Source: JBHIBR01 sp046759145 [NCBI: Nitrospinota bacterium] | GTDB taxonomy: Bacteria; UBA8248 | Direction of reading: 5' to 3' | DNA length: 7,764 bases | Assembly: GCA_046759145.1 (NCBI GenBank) | Contig: JBHIBR010000072.1 | Coordinates: forward strand, 1-7,764 | Shown here: positions 1 to 4,515 of the stretch, one piece after another | How positions within the stretch are numbered: position 1 is the stretch's first letter | Layout of the letters: every line of letters starts with the position of its first letter | Position numbers and translations under genes: made by a program | The notes under the pieces: model-generated | Databases searched by the model: none | What the model was told of the DNA's origin: nothing | The model's input: only the letters and a program-made list of their open reading frames with translations

Positions 1-156
1 GAGGAAGACCTCCTGGTGGAGGACCGGCTGAACGAGGAGGTCAAGGAGATCCTCCGGGCCCACGAGACGGAGATGGAGAAGAGCAACGTGGACTACAGCC
101 GCATGTTCGCCCTGGTGAAGAACCGGCTCGTGCGGGAGCGAAGCCTTATCCTTTAG
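1..156 (+). CDS. DUF507-like small protein, C-terminal part (5'-truncated)
   Basis: The window opens inside this gene. Frame 1 reads 51 residues to a TAG at 154-156. The visible part is charged and probably helical. It ends with a VDYSRMF segment, then LVKNRLVRERSLIL, a pattern I associate with the C-terminus of DUF507 proteins (roughly 90-100 residues, function unknown). It lines up loosely with the C-terminal half of the next gene, sharing an E-x-x-x-EV-[KR] stretch followed by a helix, so the two look like tandem paralogues. Its stop is 12 bases before the next ATG, and the stop codon overlaps the likely ribosome binding site of that gene, which suggests co-transcription. No catalytic motif, signal peptide or membrane segment is visible. 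Family assignment is from memory and moderately sure. No function can be given. Confidence 0.65.
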   Translation, partial: EEDLLVEDRLNEEVKEILRAHETEMEKSNVDYSRMFALVKNRLVRERSLIL

Positions 157-168
157 GGGGTTTACCTC

Positions 169-441
169 ATGCGCCTGAGCCGGGAGAAGATCAACCACCT
201 CTCCAAGCTCATCGCCGAGGACCTCGCCCGCTCGTCCGACGTAGAGCTCCTGGCGGAGCCCAACGACGTGCGCCTCCAGATCGTGCGCGCCATGACGCAG
301 GAGCTGCACATGGACGAGGAGATCGACCTGGAGGTGCGGCGCACCTTGAGCTCCTACTCCAGGCTGGTGGAGGGGAGCAGAGAGTGGGACGTCCTCTACC
401 TCAAGCACTACGAGCAGGAGACGGCGAAGAGGCGCGTGTGA
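169..441 (+). CDS. DUF507 family protein, 90 aa
   Basis: This complete small gene encodes a 90-residue protein starting MRLSREKINHLSKLI, the opening I associate with DUF507 proteins. ATG 169 is chosen because an AGGGGG (155-160) precedes it by eight bases and the N-terminus fits the family start. The protein is highly charged, mostly helical by composition, and lacks cysteines, a signal peptide and membrane segments, so it is probably cytoplasmic. The C-terminal half (from about residue 44, MDEEIDLEVRRTL) resembles the end of the truncated gene just upstream, so the pair probably arose by duplication and may form a heteromer; that is inference. The family function is unknown to me. The stop at 439-441 is followed by a 171-base gap before coaE, so the DUF507 pair may be a separate unit. 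Confidence 0.75.
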   Translation: MRLSREKINHLSKLIAEDLARSSDVELLAEPNDVRLQIVRAMTQELHMDEEIDLEVRRTLSSYSRLVEGSREWDVLYLKHYEQETAKRRV

Positions 442-612
442 GAGAGCTCCTGGACCCAACCGGCGGGCGGGCGGACGCTGCCTCGCCCCCCCACCCTCGC
501 GCGCGCCTTGGCCTCTGGTGGACCGCCCTCGGGGCCGGCCGCCGGCCCTCTCCTTGCGCGCATACGACCGGGCGCCCCCAGCTCCTCCCCGCTCTTCCGT
601 AAGCACCCTGGC
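442..612. other. Non-coding gap between the DUF507 gene and coaE
   Basis: This 171-base GC-rich spacer has C-rich stretches near 485-500 and 590-600. No clear promoter hexamers and no Shine-Dalgarno sequence are visible before the coaE ATG at 613. The coaE frame is open back to 508, but the residues it would add are low-complexity Gly/Pro/Ala/Ser and precede the normal N-terminus of the family, so I treat them as non-coding. The one clear structure is the hairpin at 531-549, listed separately. Confidence 0.6.
531..549 (+). repeat. GC-rich inverted repeat (hairpin) upstream of coaE
   Basis: GGGGCCGG (531-538) can pair with CCGGCCCT (542-549) over a three-base loop. That gives eight pairs, one of them G-U at the base. 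No T-tract follows (CTCCTTGCG), so it is not a canonical intrinsic terminator. It could mark the end of the DUF507 transcript or be incidental in such GC-rich DNA. Confidence 0.35.
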
Positions 613-1251
613 ATGGTCGTGGTGGGCCTCACGGGGGGGATCGCCAGCGGCAAGAGCGTCGTGGCGAAGATGCTCCGCGAGCGCGGCGCTCACCTCATCG
701 ACGCCGACGCGCTGGCTCGCAAGCTGGTAGAGCCGGGAGAGCCTGCCCTGGAGGAGGTCGTGCGCGCCTTCGGGCGAGGGGTGCTCAACCCGGACGGGAC
801 GCTCAACCGCAAGGCACTGGGAGGGAGGGTCTTTCAGGACCCAGGCGAGCGCAGGCGGCTCGAGGCCATCCTCCACCCCCGCATCTGGGCGGAGGAGGAT
901 GCCCTCATCGAGCGCTACCGGCCGGAAGACCCGCGCGGGGTGGTGGTGGTGGAAGCGGCCCTCATGGTGGAGACGGGTTCCTACAGGCGGTTTGACCTCT
1001 TGGTGGTGGTGGACTGCGATGAGCGCCAGCAGGTCGAGCGGCTGCGCGAGCGCGATGGGCTGGGGGAGGAGGAAGCCCGTGCCCGGCTGGCGGCCCAGAT
1101 GCCGCTGCGAGAGAAGGTGAAGCTGGCCTGGCGCGTGGTGGACAACCGCGGCCCCCTGGCCCGCACGGAGGGGCAGGTGGAGGCCCTCATGGCGGAACTC
1201 CGTCGGATGGCGGCCGAAAAAAGGGTTGACAACCCGGAGGCAGGGATGTAA
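613..1251 (+). CDS. coaE: Dephospho-CoA kinase
   Basis: CoaE performs the last step of coenzyme A synthesis, ATP-dependent phosphorylation of the 3'-hydroxyl of dephospho-CoA, in the cytoplasm. The 212-residue protein opens MVVVGLTGGIASGKS, with the P-loop GGIASGKS at residues 8-15. Family features follow in order: IDAD (residues 29-32), AILHPRIW (85-92), EAALMVETG (114-122, the usual 'PLLFE' region), a VVVD strand (131-134), Q-x-x-RLRERDG (140-149) and AQMPLREK near 161-168 followed by DNRG (177-180). The length matches the usual roughly 200 residues. ATG 613 was chosen because the P-loop lies eight residues in, as in the family. The open frame extends to 508 but adds only low-complexity sequence. 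No Shine-Dalgarno motif precedes 613, so translation initiation is atypical or weak. The last codons overlap a promoter-like sequence for the region before rho. Confidence 0.95.
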   Translation: MVVVGLTGGIASGKSVVAKMLRERGAHLIDADALARKLVEPGEPALEEVVRAFGRGVLNPDGTLNRKALGGRVFQDPGERRRLEAILHPRIWAEEDALIERYRPEDPRGVVVVEAALMVETGSYRRFDLLVVVDCDERQQVERLRERDGLGEEEARARLAAQMPLREKVKLAWRVVDNRGPLARTEGQVEALMAELRRMAAEKRVDNPEAGM

Positions 1252-1254
1252 TTT
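1226..1254 (+). promoter_or_regulatory. Sigma70-like promoter at the 3' end of coaE
   Basis: A perfect -35 hexamer TTGACA lies at 1226-1231, inside the last codons of coaE. Two -10 candidates follow: TGTAAT at 1247-1252 (five of six matches, short 15-base spacer) and TAATTT at 1249-1254 (three of six, 17-base spacer). It sits in an AT-rich patch that is rare in this window. Transcription would start near 1258-1262 and read rightwards into the coaE-rho gap, giving a rho leader of about 430 nt or a separate RNA. Assignment rests on sequence match only. Confidence 0.5.
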
Positions 1255-1292
1255 TATGTTGGTTTCGGGTAATATCGCGGCCCGATCTCGAA

Positions 1293-1311
1293 GTGCCCCG
1301 GTCGGGGGCAC
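1293..1311 (+). repeat. Stable hairpin early in the rho leader
   Basis: GTGCCCC (1293-1299) pairs perfectly with GGGGCAC (1305-1311) over a five-base loop. A competing helix can form between CCCGATC (1281-1287) and GGTCGGG (1300-1306) with one G-U pair. The two are mutually exclusive because they share 1300-1306. No T-run follows, so it is not an intrinsic terminator. Confidence 0.5.
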
Positions 1312-1341
1312 CTCCGCAACCTCCAAAAGGCTACTCTCAGA

Positions 1342-1400
1342 ACCCGACCTAAGCCCTTGAGGATGGAGTTCCCCTGCCTGCGTATGAGCTGAGGTTGGGT
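1342..1400 (+). repeat. Imperfect long-range helix in the rho leader, with an alternative partner
   Basis: ACCCGACCT (1342-1350) pairs with AGGTTGGGT (1392-1400) over nine positions including one G-U. After an A-G mismatch it continues as AGC (1352-1354) with GCT (1388-1390). The 5' arm can instead pair with TCGGGT at 1265-1270. The G-U pair would be a mismatch on the opposite strand, which slightly favours an RNA read on the + strand. Confidence 0.4.
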
Positions 1401-1469
1401 GCTGTTCATTGAAGCGTGTCAGGCCTCGAGGCGCCCGAGGAAAGAGGTGGCGAGGAGCGGCCCCGGAGC

Positions 1470-1495
1470 AAAAAAGGACCCGCTCTCGGAGCGGG
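1470..1495 (-). terminator. Intrinsic terminator for leftward (- strand) transcription
   Basis: CCCGCTC (1479-1485) and GAGCGGG (1489-1495) form a perfect 7-bp hairpin with a three-base loop. On the + strand an A6 run (1470-1475) lies to its left and no T-run lies to its right. Read on the - strand it is a GC-rich hairpin followed within three bases by six Ts, the canonical form of a Rho-independent terminator. No - strand gene was identified upstream of it, so it implies either a - strand small RNA from the rho leader or a chance arrangement. Confidence 0.45.
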
Positions 1496-1611
1496 CGTCG
1501 CCGCCGGCCCGGGGCCACGTCCTGAGGTTTCCGCCCCGCGTTGTTGCCCGAGGTGAAGGGGCCTCCGAAACTTGGGGGAACGTTCGGCGGAGTCGGTCCT
1601 GGTTGATTTTT
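1470..1611. ncRNA. Candidate structured RNA element (strand uncertain)
   Basis: Nested complementarity spans this block. AGGACC (1475-1480) pairs with GGTCCT (1595-1600), with an A6 run (1470-1475) and a T5 run (1607-1611) at the outer edges. CCGCCG (1501-1506) pairs with CGGCGG (1585-1590). AGGTTTC (1525-1531) pairs with GAAACTT (1567-1573), including one G-U. GCCCC (1533-1537) pairs with GGGGC (1558-1562). The result is a long rod with a large central internal loop (about 1507-1524 against 1574-1584). The topology recalls 6S RNA, and CCTGAG lies in the 5' strand of the loop, but the block is shorter than typical 6S RNA and I do not recognise it. The outer pairing competes with the 1479-1495 hairpin. 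Confidence 0.3.
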
Positions 1612-1631
1612 CCCGATGAGTGCGGGCCCGG

Positions 1632-1656
1632 CCGCGCGCCCTCGGCGGGCGCGCGG
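1632..1656 (+). repeat. Perfect 10-bp GC hairpin just upstream of the rho ribosome binding site
   Basis: CCGCGCGCCC (1632-1641) and GGGCGCGCGG (1647-1656) are perfectly complementary around a five-base loop (TCGGC). It is the most stable local hairpin I see in the window and ends 16 bases before the AGGAGG of rho. There is no T-run after it on the + strand and no A-run before it. It could insulate the ribosome binding site from the structured leader or affect Rho or ribosome access. Confidence 0.55.
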
Positions 1657-1672
1657 TGGGAACCGCCTGTGC

Positions 1673-1682
1673 AGGAGGTGAT
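1673..1682 (+). promoter_or_regulatory. Strong Shine-Dalgarno site deciding the rho start
   Basis: AGGAGGTGAT is a full-length match to the anti-Shine-Dalgarno end of 16S rRNA. It ends nine bases before ATG 1692. It decides the start at 1692 over the in-frame upstream ATG at 1620, which has no such site and would add 24 residues of non-family sequence. Confidence 0.85.
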
Positions 1683-1691
1683 GAGCGGCAC

Positions 1692-2963
1692 ATGCCCACG
1701 GTAAAGGAAAAGGAGCTGAACCTCGCGCAACTCAAAGAGATGACCATCTCGGAGCTGAACCGGCTCGCCAGGCAACTCAAGGTGCCCGGCACGAGCGGAC
1801 TGCGCAAGCAGGAGCTCATCTTCAAGCTCCTGGAGGCGCAGGCCCAGATGGATGGTCTCATCTTCGGGGAGGGCGTGCTGGAGGTCCTTCCCGACGGGTT
1901 CGGCTTCCTGCGTTCGCCCGCCTTCAGCTATCTGCCGGGGCCAGACGACATCTACGTCTCCCCCTCCCAGATCCGCCGTTTCGACATGCGCACGGGCGAC
2001 ACCGTGAGCGGCCAGGTGCGTCCTCCCAAAGAGGGGGAGCGCTACTTCGCGCTCCTGAAGGTGGAGGCGCTCAACTACGAGAACCCCGAGGCGGCCAAAG
2101 ACAAGATCCTCTTCGATGACCTCACCCCCCTCTACCCCGACGAACGGTTCAATCTGGAGGTCAAGAACGGGAACCTCTCCACCCGCATCATGAACCTCCT
2201 CACGCCCATCGGGAAGGGACAGCGGGGGCTCATCGTCTCGCCCCCCCGGGCGGGCAAGACCATGCTCCTGCAGGCCATCGCCAACTCCATCACCCGCAAC
2301 CACCCCGATGTGATCCTCATCGTCCTCCTCATCGACGAGCGGCCCGAGGAGGTGACCGACATGCAGCGGTCGGTCAAGGGGGAGGTGGTGAGCAGCACCT
2401 TCGATGAGCCCGCCACCCGGCACGTCCAGGTGTCGGAGATGGTGCTGGAGAAGGCGAAGCGGCTGGTCGAGCACAAGAAGGACGTAGTGATCCTCCTCGA
2501 CAGCGTCACCCGCCTCGCCCGGGCCTACAACACCACCTGCCCCCCGAGCGGCAAGGTGCTCTCGGGCGGCGTGGACTCCAACGCCCTCCAGCGCCCCAAG
2601 CGCTTCTTCGGCGCGGCGCGCAACATCGAGGAGGGGGGCAGCCTCACCATCATGGCCACCGCCCTCATCGACACCGGCAGCCGGATGGACGAGGTCATCT
2701 TCGAGGAGTTCAAGGGCACGGGCAACATGGAGATCCACCTGGACCGGAAGCTCACCGACAAGCGCGTCTTCCCGTCCATCGACATCAACCGCTCGGGCAC
2801 GCGGAAGGAGGAGCTGCTGCTCGAGCCCATGGAGCTGCAGCGGGTGTGGGTGCTGCGGAAGGCCCTCCAGCCCCTGGGCGTCATCGACAGCATGGAGCTG
2901 TTGCTCGAGAAGATCTCCCAGACCGACGCCAACGAGCAGTTCCTCGCCTCCATGAACCGCTAG
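1692..2963 (+). CDS. rho: Transcription termination factor Rho
   Basis: Rho is the hexameric RNA-dependent ATPase/helicase that ends untranslated transcripts. The 423-residue length is close to E. coli Rho (about 419), with no long N-terminal insertion of the kind seen in some phyla. Domains in order: an N-terminal helical segment (about residues 10-50, [15 protein letters not shown]); a cold-shock-type primary RNA-binding domain with DGFGFLR (68-74) and [13 protein letters not shown] (85-97); a RecA-like ATPase core with Walker A SPPRAGKT (183-190), [13 protein letters not shown] (214-226) and Walker B VVILLDS (265-271); the secondary RNA-binding Q-loop around [20 protein letters not shown] (287-306); and [11 protein letters not shown] (366-376), which carries the presumed arginine finger R371. 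All expected catalytic residues are present. The gene follows a long structured leader with its own promoter-like site, compatible with autoregulation. A separate promoter serves rpmE downstream. Confidence 0.99.
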   Translation: MPTVKEKELNLAQLKEMTISELNRLARQLKVPGTSGLRKQELIFKLLEAQAQMDGLIFGEGVLEVLPDGFGFLRSPAFSYLPGPDDIYVSPSQIRRFDMRTGDTVSGQVRPPKEGERYFALLKVEALNYENPEAAKDKILFDDLTPLYPDERFNLEVKNGNLSTRIMNLLTPIGKGQRGLIVSPPRAGKTMLLQAIANSITRNHPDVILIVLLIDERPEEVTDMQRSVKGEVVSSTFDEPATRHVQVSEMVLEKAKRLVEHKKDVVILLDSVTRLARAYNTTCPPSGKVLSGGVDSNALQRPKRFFGAARNIEEGGSLTIMATALIDTGSRMDEVIFEEFKGTGNMEIHLDRKLTDKRVFPSIDINRSGTRKEELLLEPMELQRVWVLRKALQPLGVIDSMELLLEKISQTDANEQFLASMNR

Positions 2964-2967
2964 CACA

Positions 2968-2991
2968 CCCGGGCTTCACCCGGCGCCCGGG
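2968..2991 (+). repeat. Hairpin in the rho-rpmE gap
   Basis: CCCGGGC (2968-2974) pairs with GCCCGGG (2985-2991) over a ten-base loop, starting five bases after the rho stop. G-residues, not Ts, follow, so it is not a canonical terminator. It overlaps the spacer of the promoter at 2975-3003, so it may only protect the 3' end of the rho mRNA. Confidence 0.4.
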
Positions 2992-3003
2992 GGGGGCTAT
3001 AAT
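2975..3003 (+). promoter_or_regulatory. Sigma70-type promoter for rpmE and possibly prfA onwards
   Basis: The -10 hexamer TATAAT (2998-3003) is a perfect consensus match. It is preceded at the optimal 17 bases by TTCACC (2975-2980, four of six). An AT-rich hexamer is conspicuous in this GC-rich sequence. Transcription would start near 3010 and leave a leader of about 30 bases before the rpmE ATG, allowing L31 and the downstream genes to be expressed independently of rho. Confidence 0.7.
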
Positions 3004-3028
3004 GAGGCCCGCGGTGGCCCTTTGCCCC

Positions 3029-3035
3029 GGAGGGG
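3029..3035 (+). promoter_or_regulatory. Shine-Dalgarno site deciding the rpmE start
   Basis: GGAGGGG ends five bases before ATG 3041. An in-frame ATG at 3002 would add 13 residues, but it lies inside the -10 hexamer and has no ribosome binding site. The L31 family start (MKxGIHPxY) also fits 3041. Confidence 0.8.
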
Positions 3036-3040
3036 TAGGC

Positions 3041-3265
3041 ATGAAGGAAGGCATTCACCCGAGATATTTCGAGACCACCATCACCTGCGCCTGCGGCGAG
3101 GTCTTTCACACCCGGACCACGAAGAAGGACATCCGGGTGGAGATCTGCCACAAGTGCCATCCCTTCTTCACGGGTCGCCAGAAGATCGTGGACACGGCAG
3201 GGCGGGTGGACCGCTTCCGCCGCAAATACGCGCGGGCAAAGGCCTCTCAGGCTGACGCAAGCTAG
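3041..3265 (+). CDS. rpmE: 50S ribosomal protein L31, zinc-binding type
   Basis: L31 is a small protein of the large ribosomal subunit that contributes to an intersubunit bridge with the 30S head. The 74-residue product starts [19 protein letters not shown], a near-consensus L31 N-terminus. Four cysteines (C16, C18, C36, C39) form the CxC...CxxC zinc site, so this is the zinc-containing form, not the cysteine-less paralogue made under zinc limitation. The HPFFTG block (residues 40-45) and the [10 protein letters not shown] tail (55-64) are also typical. It is slightly longer than E. coli L31 (70). It has its own promoter just upstream and a stable hairpin starting right after its stop. The rho-rpmE order is common in bacteria. 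Confidence 0.97.
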   Translation: MKEGIHPRYFETTITCACGEVFHTRTTKKDIRVEICHKCHPFFTGRQKIVDTAGRVDRFRRKYARAKASQADAS

Positions 3266-3284
3266 CGGCCCGGACACCGGGCCG
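3266..3284 (+). repeat. Perfect hairpin immediately after the rpmE stop
   Basis: CGGCCCGG (3266-3273) pairs perfectly with CCGGGCCG (3277-3284) over a three-base loop, starting at the base after the TAG. A G-run, not a T-run, follows. It could act as a 3' mRNA stabiliser or pause site, or define the end of a short rpmE message through Rho. It is not a classical intrinsic terminator. Confidence 0.45.
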
Positions 3285-3408
3285 GGGGGGATCGCGCGTA
3301 TCGTCGGGCCCTTGAGGCGAGCCGGGGGACCAGGAGAGGAGGCAGGGGCCCCTCGGTGGCCGCGCCCCTCTCCCTTCCCCTCCCGCATCCGACCCCAAGA
3401 AGACCCCC
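3285..3408 (+). other. Non-coding gap before prfA with purine and pyrimidine tracts
   Basis: A purine-rich stretch (about 3332-3348, including AGGAGG at 3337-3342) is followed by an uninterrupted 20-base pyrimidine tract at 3365-3384, mostly C. GGAGAGG (3333-3339) can pair with CCTCTCC (3367-3373), and AGGGGC (3344-3349) with GCCCCT (3364-3369). The AGGAGG is too far from the prfA ATG at 3409 to serve it. The tract just before the ATG contains only a weak AAGAAG (3397-3402). A C-rich, G-poor segment is the kind of sequence Rho loads on. No gene is visible here. Confidence 0.45.
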
Positions 3409-4515
3409 ATGTTTGAACATCTGGACCAAGCCGAGGCAAGGCTCGAGGCCCTGGGCCGCCAGCTCGCCGACCCCAAGCGCGTGGCGGGCGGGGCTTCCTA
3501 CCGGGCCCTGGCGCGGGAGCACGCGGAGCTCTCCCGCCTGGTGGAGACCTACCGCCGCTACCAGAGGGTCGCGCGGGAGCTGGAGGAGGCGCAGCGCCTC
3601 CTGCGCGAGGGCCGCGAGGACGCGGAGCTGCGGGCTCTCGCCGAGGAGGAGATTCGGGAGAAGACCCCCCAGCGGGAGAGCCTGGAGCAGGAGCTCAGGC
3701 GCCTCATGCTCCCCCGCGACCCCAACGACGAGAGGAATGTAATCCTCGAAGTGCGCGCGGGGACCGGGGGGGATGAGGCGACCCTCTTCGCCGGAGACCT
3801 CTTCCGGATGTACTGCCGCTTCGCCGAGCGCAGGGGCTGGAAGGCGGAAGTGCTGAGCAGCCACGAGAGCGATGTGGGAGGGTTCAAGGAGGCCATCGCC
3901 CTCCTCTCGGGCGACCGGGTGTACAGCGAGCTGCGCTTCGAGAGCGGGACCCACCGGGTCCAGCGGGTGCCCGCCACCGAGGGCCAGGGCCGGATCCACA
4001 CCTCGGCGGTCACGGTGGCGGTCCTGCCCGAGGCGGAGGAGGTGGAGGTGGAGCTCGACCCGGCGGAGCTGCGCATCGATGTTTTCCGCTCCTCCGGCCC
4101 GGGTGGACAGAGCGTCAACACCACCGACTCGGCGGTGCGGCTGACCCACCTCCCCACGGGCCTGGTGGTCTCCTGCCAGGACGAGAAGTCCCAGCACAAG
4201 AACAAGGCCCGGGCCCTGAAGATCCTCCGGGCCCGCCTGCTGGATGCGGCGGCCCGGGAGCAGGAGGCCAGGCGCTCCCAGGAGCGCAGGGCCCAGGTGG
4301 GGACGGGGGACCGCAGCGAGCGCATCCGCACCTACAACTTCCCCCAGAACCGCGTCACCGACCACCGGTTCAACCTCACCCTATACAAGCTCGACTCCTT
4401 CCTGGGCGGGGAGCTGGACCCGCTGGTGGAGGCCGCCGCCGCGGCCCGGGAGGCGGAGAAACTGACGGAGATGGAGCTCGGAGGGCGCCCCTCGGGTGCG
4501 GAGACGGTCCGGTGA
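3409..4515 (+). CDS. prfA: Peptide chain release factor 1 (RF1)
   Basis: RF1 recognises UAA and UAG in the ribosomal A site and triggers hydrolysis of peptidyl-tRNA. The 368-residue product (E. coli 360) has the family layout: an N-terminal helical, coiled-coil-like domain (residues 1-100), then the [18 protein letters not shown] block (118-135). The codon-recognition PAT motif lies at 188-190 in [18 protein letters not shown]. This separates it from RF2, which carries SPF. The catalytic GGQ is at 232-234 in [38 protein letters not shown] (around 304-321) is also typical. ATG 3409 gives the usual MFEHLD start, and no in-frame alternative was found upstream. Only a weak AAGAAG lies before it. 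The stop TGA overlaps the GTG start of prmC by four bases, so the enzyme that modifies Q234 is translationally coupled to its substrate. Confidence 0.98.
   Translation: MFEHLDQAEARLEALGRQLADPKRVAGGASYRALAREHAELSRLVETYRRYQRVARELEEAQRLLREGREDAELRALAEEEIREKTPQRESLEQELRRLMLPRDPNDERNVILEVRAGTGGDEATLFAGDLFRMYCRFAERRGWKAEVLSSHESDVGGFKEAIALLSGDRVYSELRFESGTHRVQRVPATEGQGRIHTSAVTVAVLPEAEEVEVELDPAELRIDVFRSSGPGGQSVNTTDSAVRLTHLPTGLVVSCQDEKSQHKNKARALKILRARLLDAAAREQEARRSQERRAQVGTGDRSERIRTYNFPQNRVTDHRFNLTLYKLDSFLGGELDPLVEAAAAAREAEKLTEMELGGRPSGAETVR

Larger units (their letters stand above)
1252..1691 (+). other. Long non-coding leader/intergenic region upstream of rho with extensive RNA structure potential
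   Basis: These 440 bases between coaE and rho hold no convincing protein gene; the frames open here are short, compositionally odd or antisense. They hold several inverted repeats (1293-1311, 1342-1400, 1424-1440, 1479-1495, 1632-1656), a structured block at 1470-1611, an A6 run at 1470-1475 and a T5 run at 1607-1611. Rho genes are known to be autoregulated through attenuation in a leader in enterobacteria, so a regulatory leader is a natural reading. A free-standing small RNA is the alternative. I tested it by eye for tRNA, tmRNA, RNase P RNA and SRP RNA signatures and found none convincing. Confidence 0.55.

Noticed and set aside
508-612. N-terminal extension of coaE to an upstream ATG
   Set aside because: The added 35 residues are low-complexity, no ribosome binding site precedes them, and the family P-loop normally lies close to the start, as it does from 613.
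1398-1440. SRP (4.5S) RNA, suggested by GTGCTGTTCATT and GTCAGG
   Set aside because: The conserved apical loop sequence (GGAAGGAAGCAGCC-type) is absent and no matching helix forms around it.
1437-1611. RNase P RNA, suggested by GAGGAAAG near 1437-1444
   Set aside because: Only that short stretch matches. The other universally conserved blocks, such as the GGTAAGAG region, are missing, and the order and spacing do not fit.
1606-1611. T5 run as an intrinsic terminator on the + strand before rho
   Set aside because: No compact GC-rich stem lies immediately upstream of it. Only the long-range pairing of the 1470-1611 block could serve, so I did not call it a terminator.
1620-1691. Upstream in-frame ATG for rho
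   Set aside because: It would add 24 non-family residues and run through a perfect hairpin and the strong Shine-Dalgarno site that clearly serves ATG 1692.
1399-1704. 101-residue + strand open frame in the coaE-rho gap
   Set aside because: It is Arg/Pro/Gly-rich, overlaps the rho start, and has no ribosome binding site or recognisable motif. It is more likely chance.
1419-2966. 515-residue open frame on the - strand across rho
   Set aside because: It is antisense to rho, with low-complexity Gly/His/Leu/Glu/Val composition and no motif. It is a shadow of the rho codon pattern.
3356-3742. GTG-started frame behind AGGAGG at 3337-3342
   Set aside because: The frame overlaps prfA out of register, has Arg/Ser/Pro shadow composition, and the spacing of 13 bases is long.
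3262-4365. 367-residue open frame on the - strand across prfA
   Set aside because: It is antisense to RF1, whose PAT and GGQ motifs fix the true frame. It has no recognisable features.
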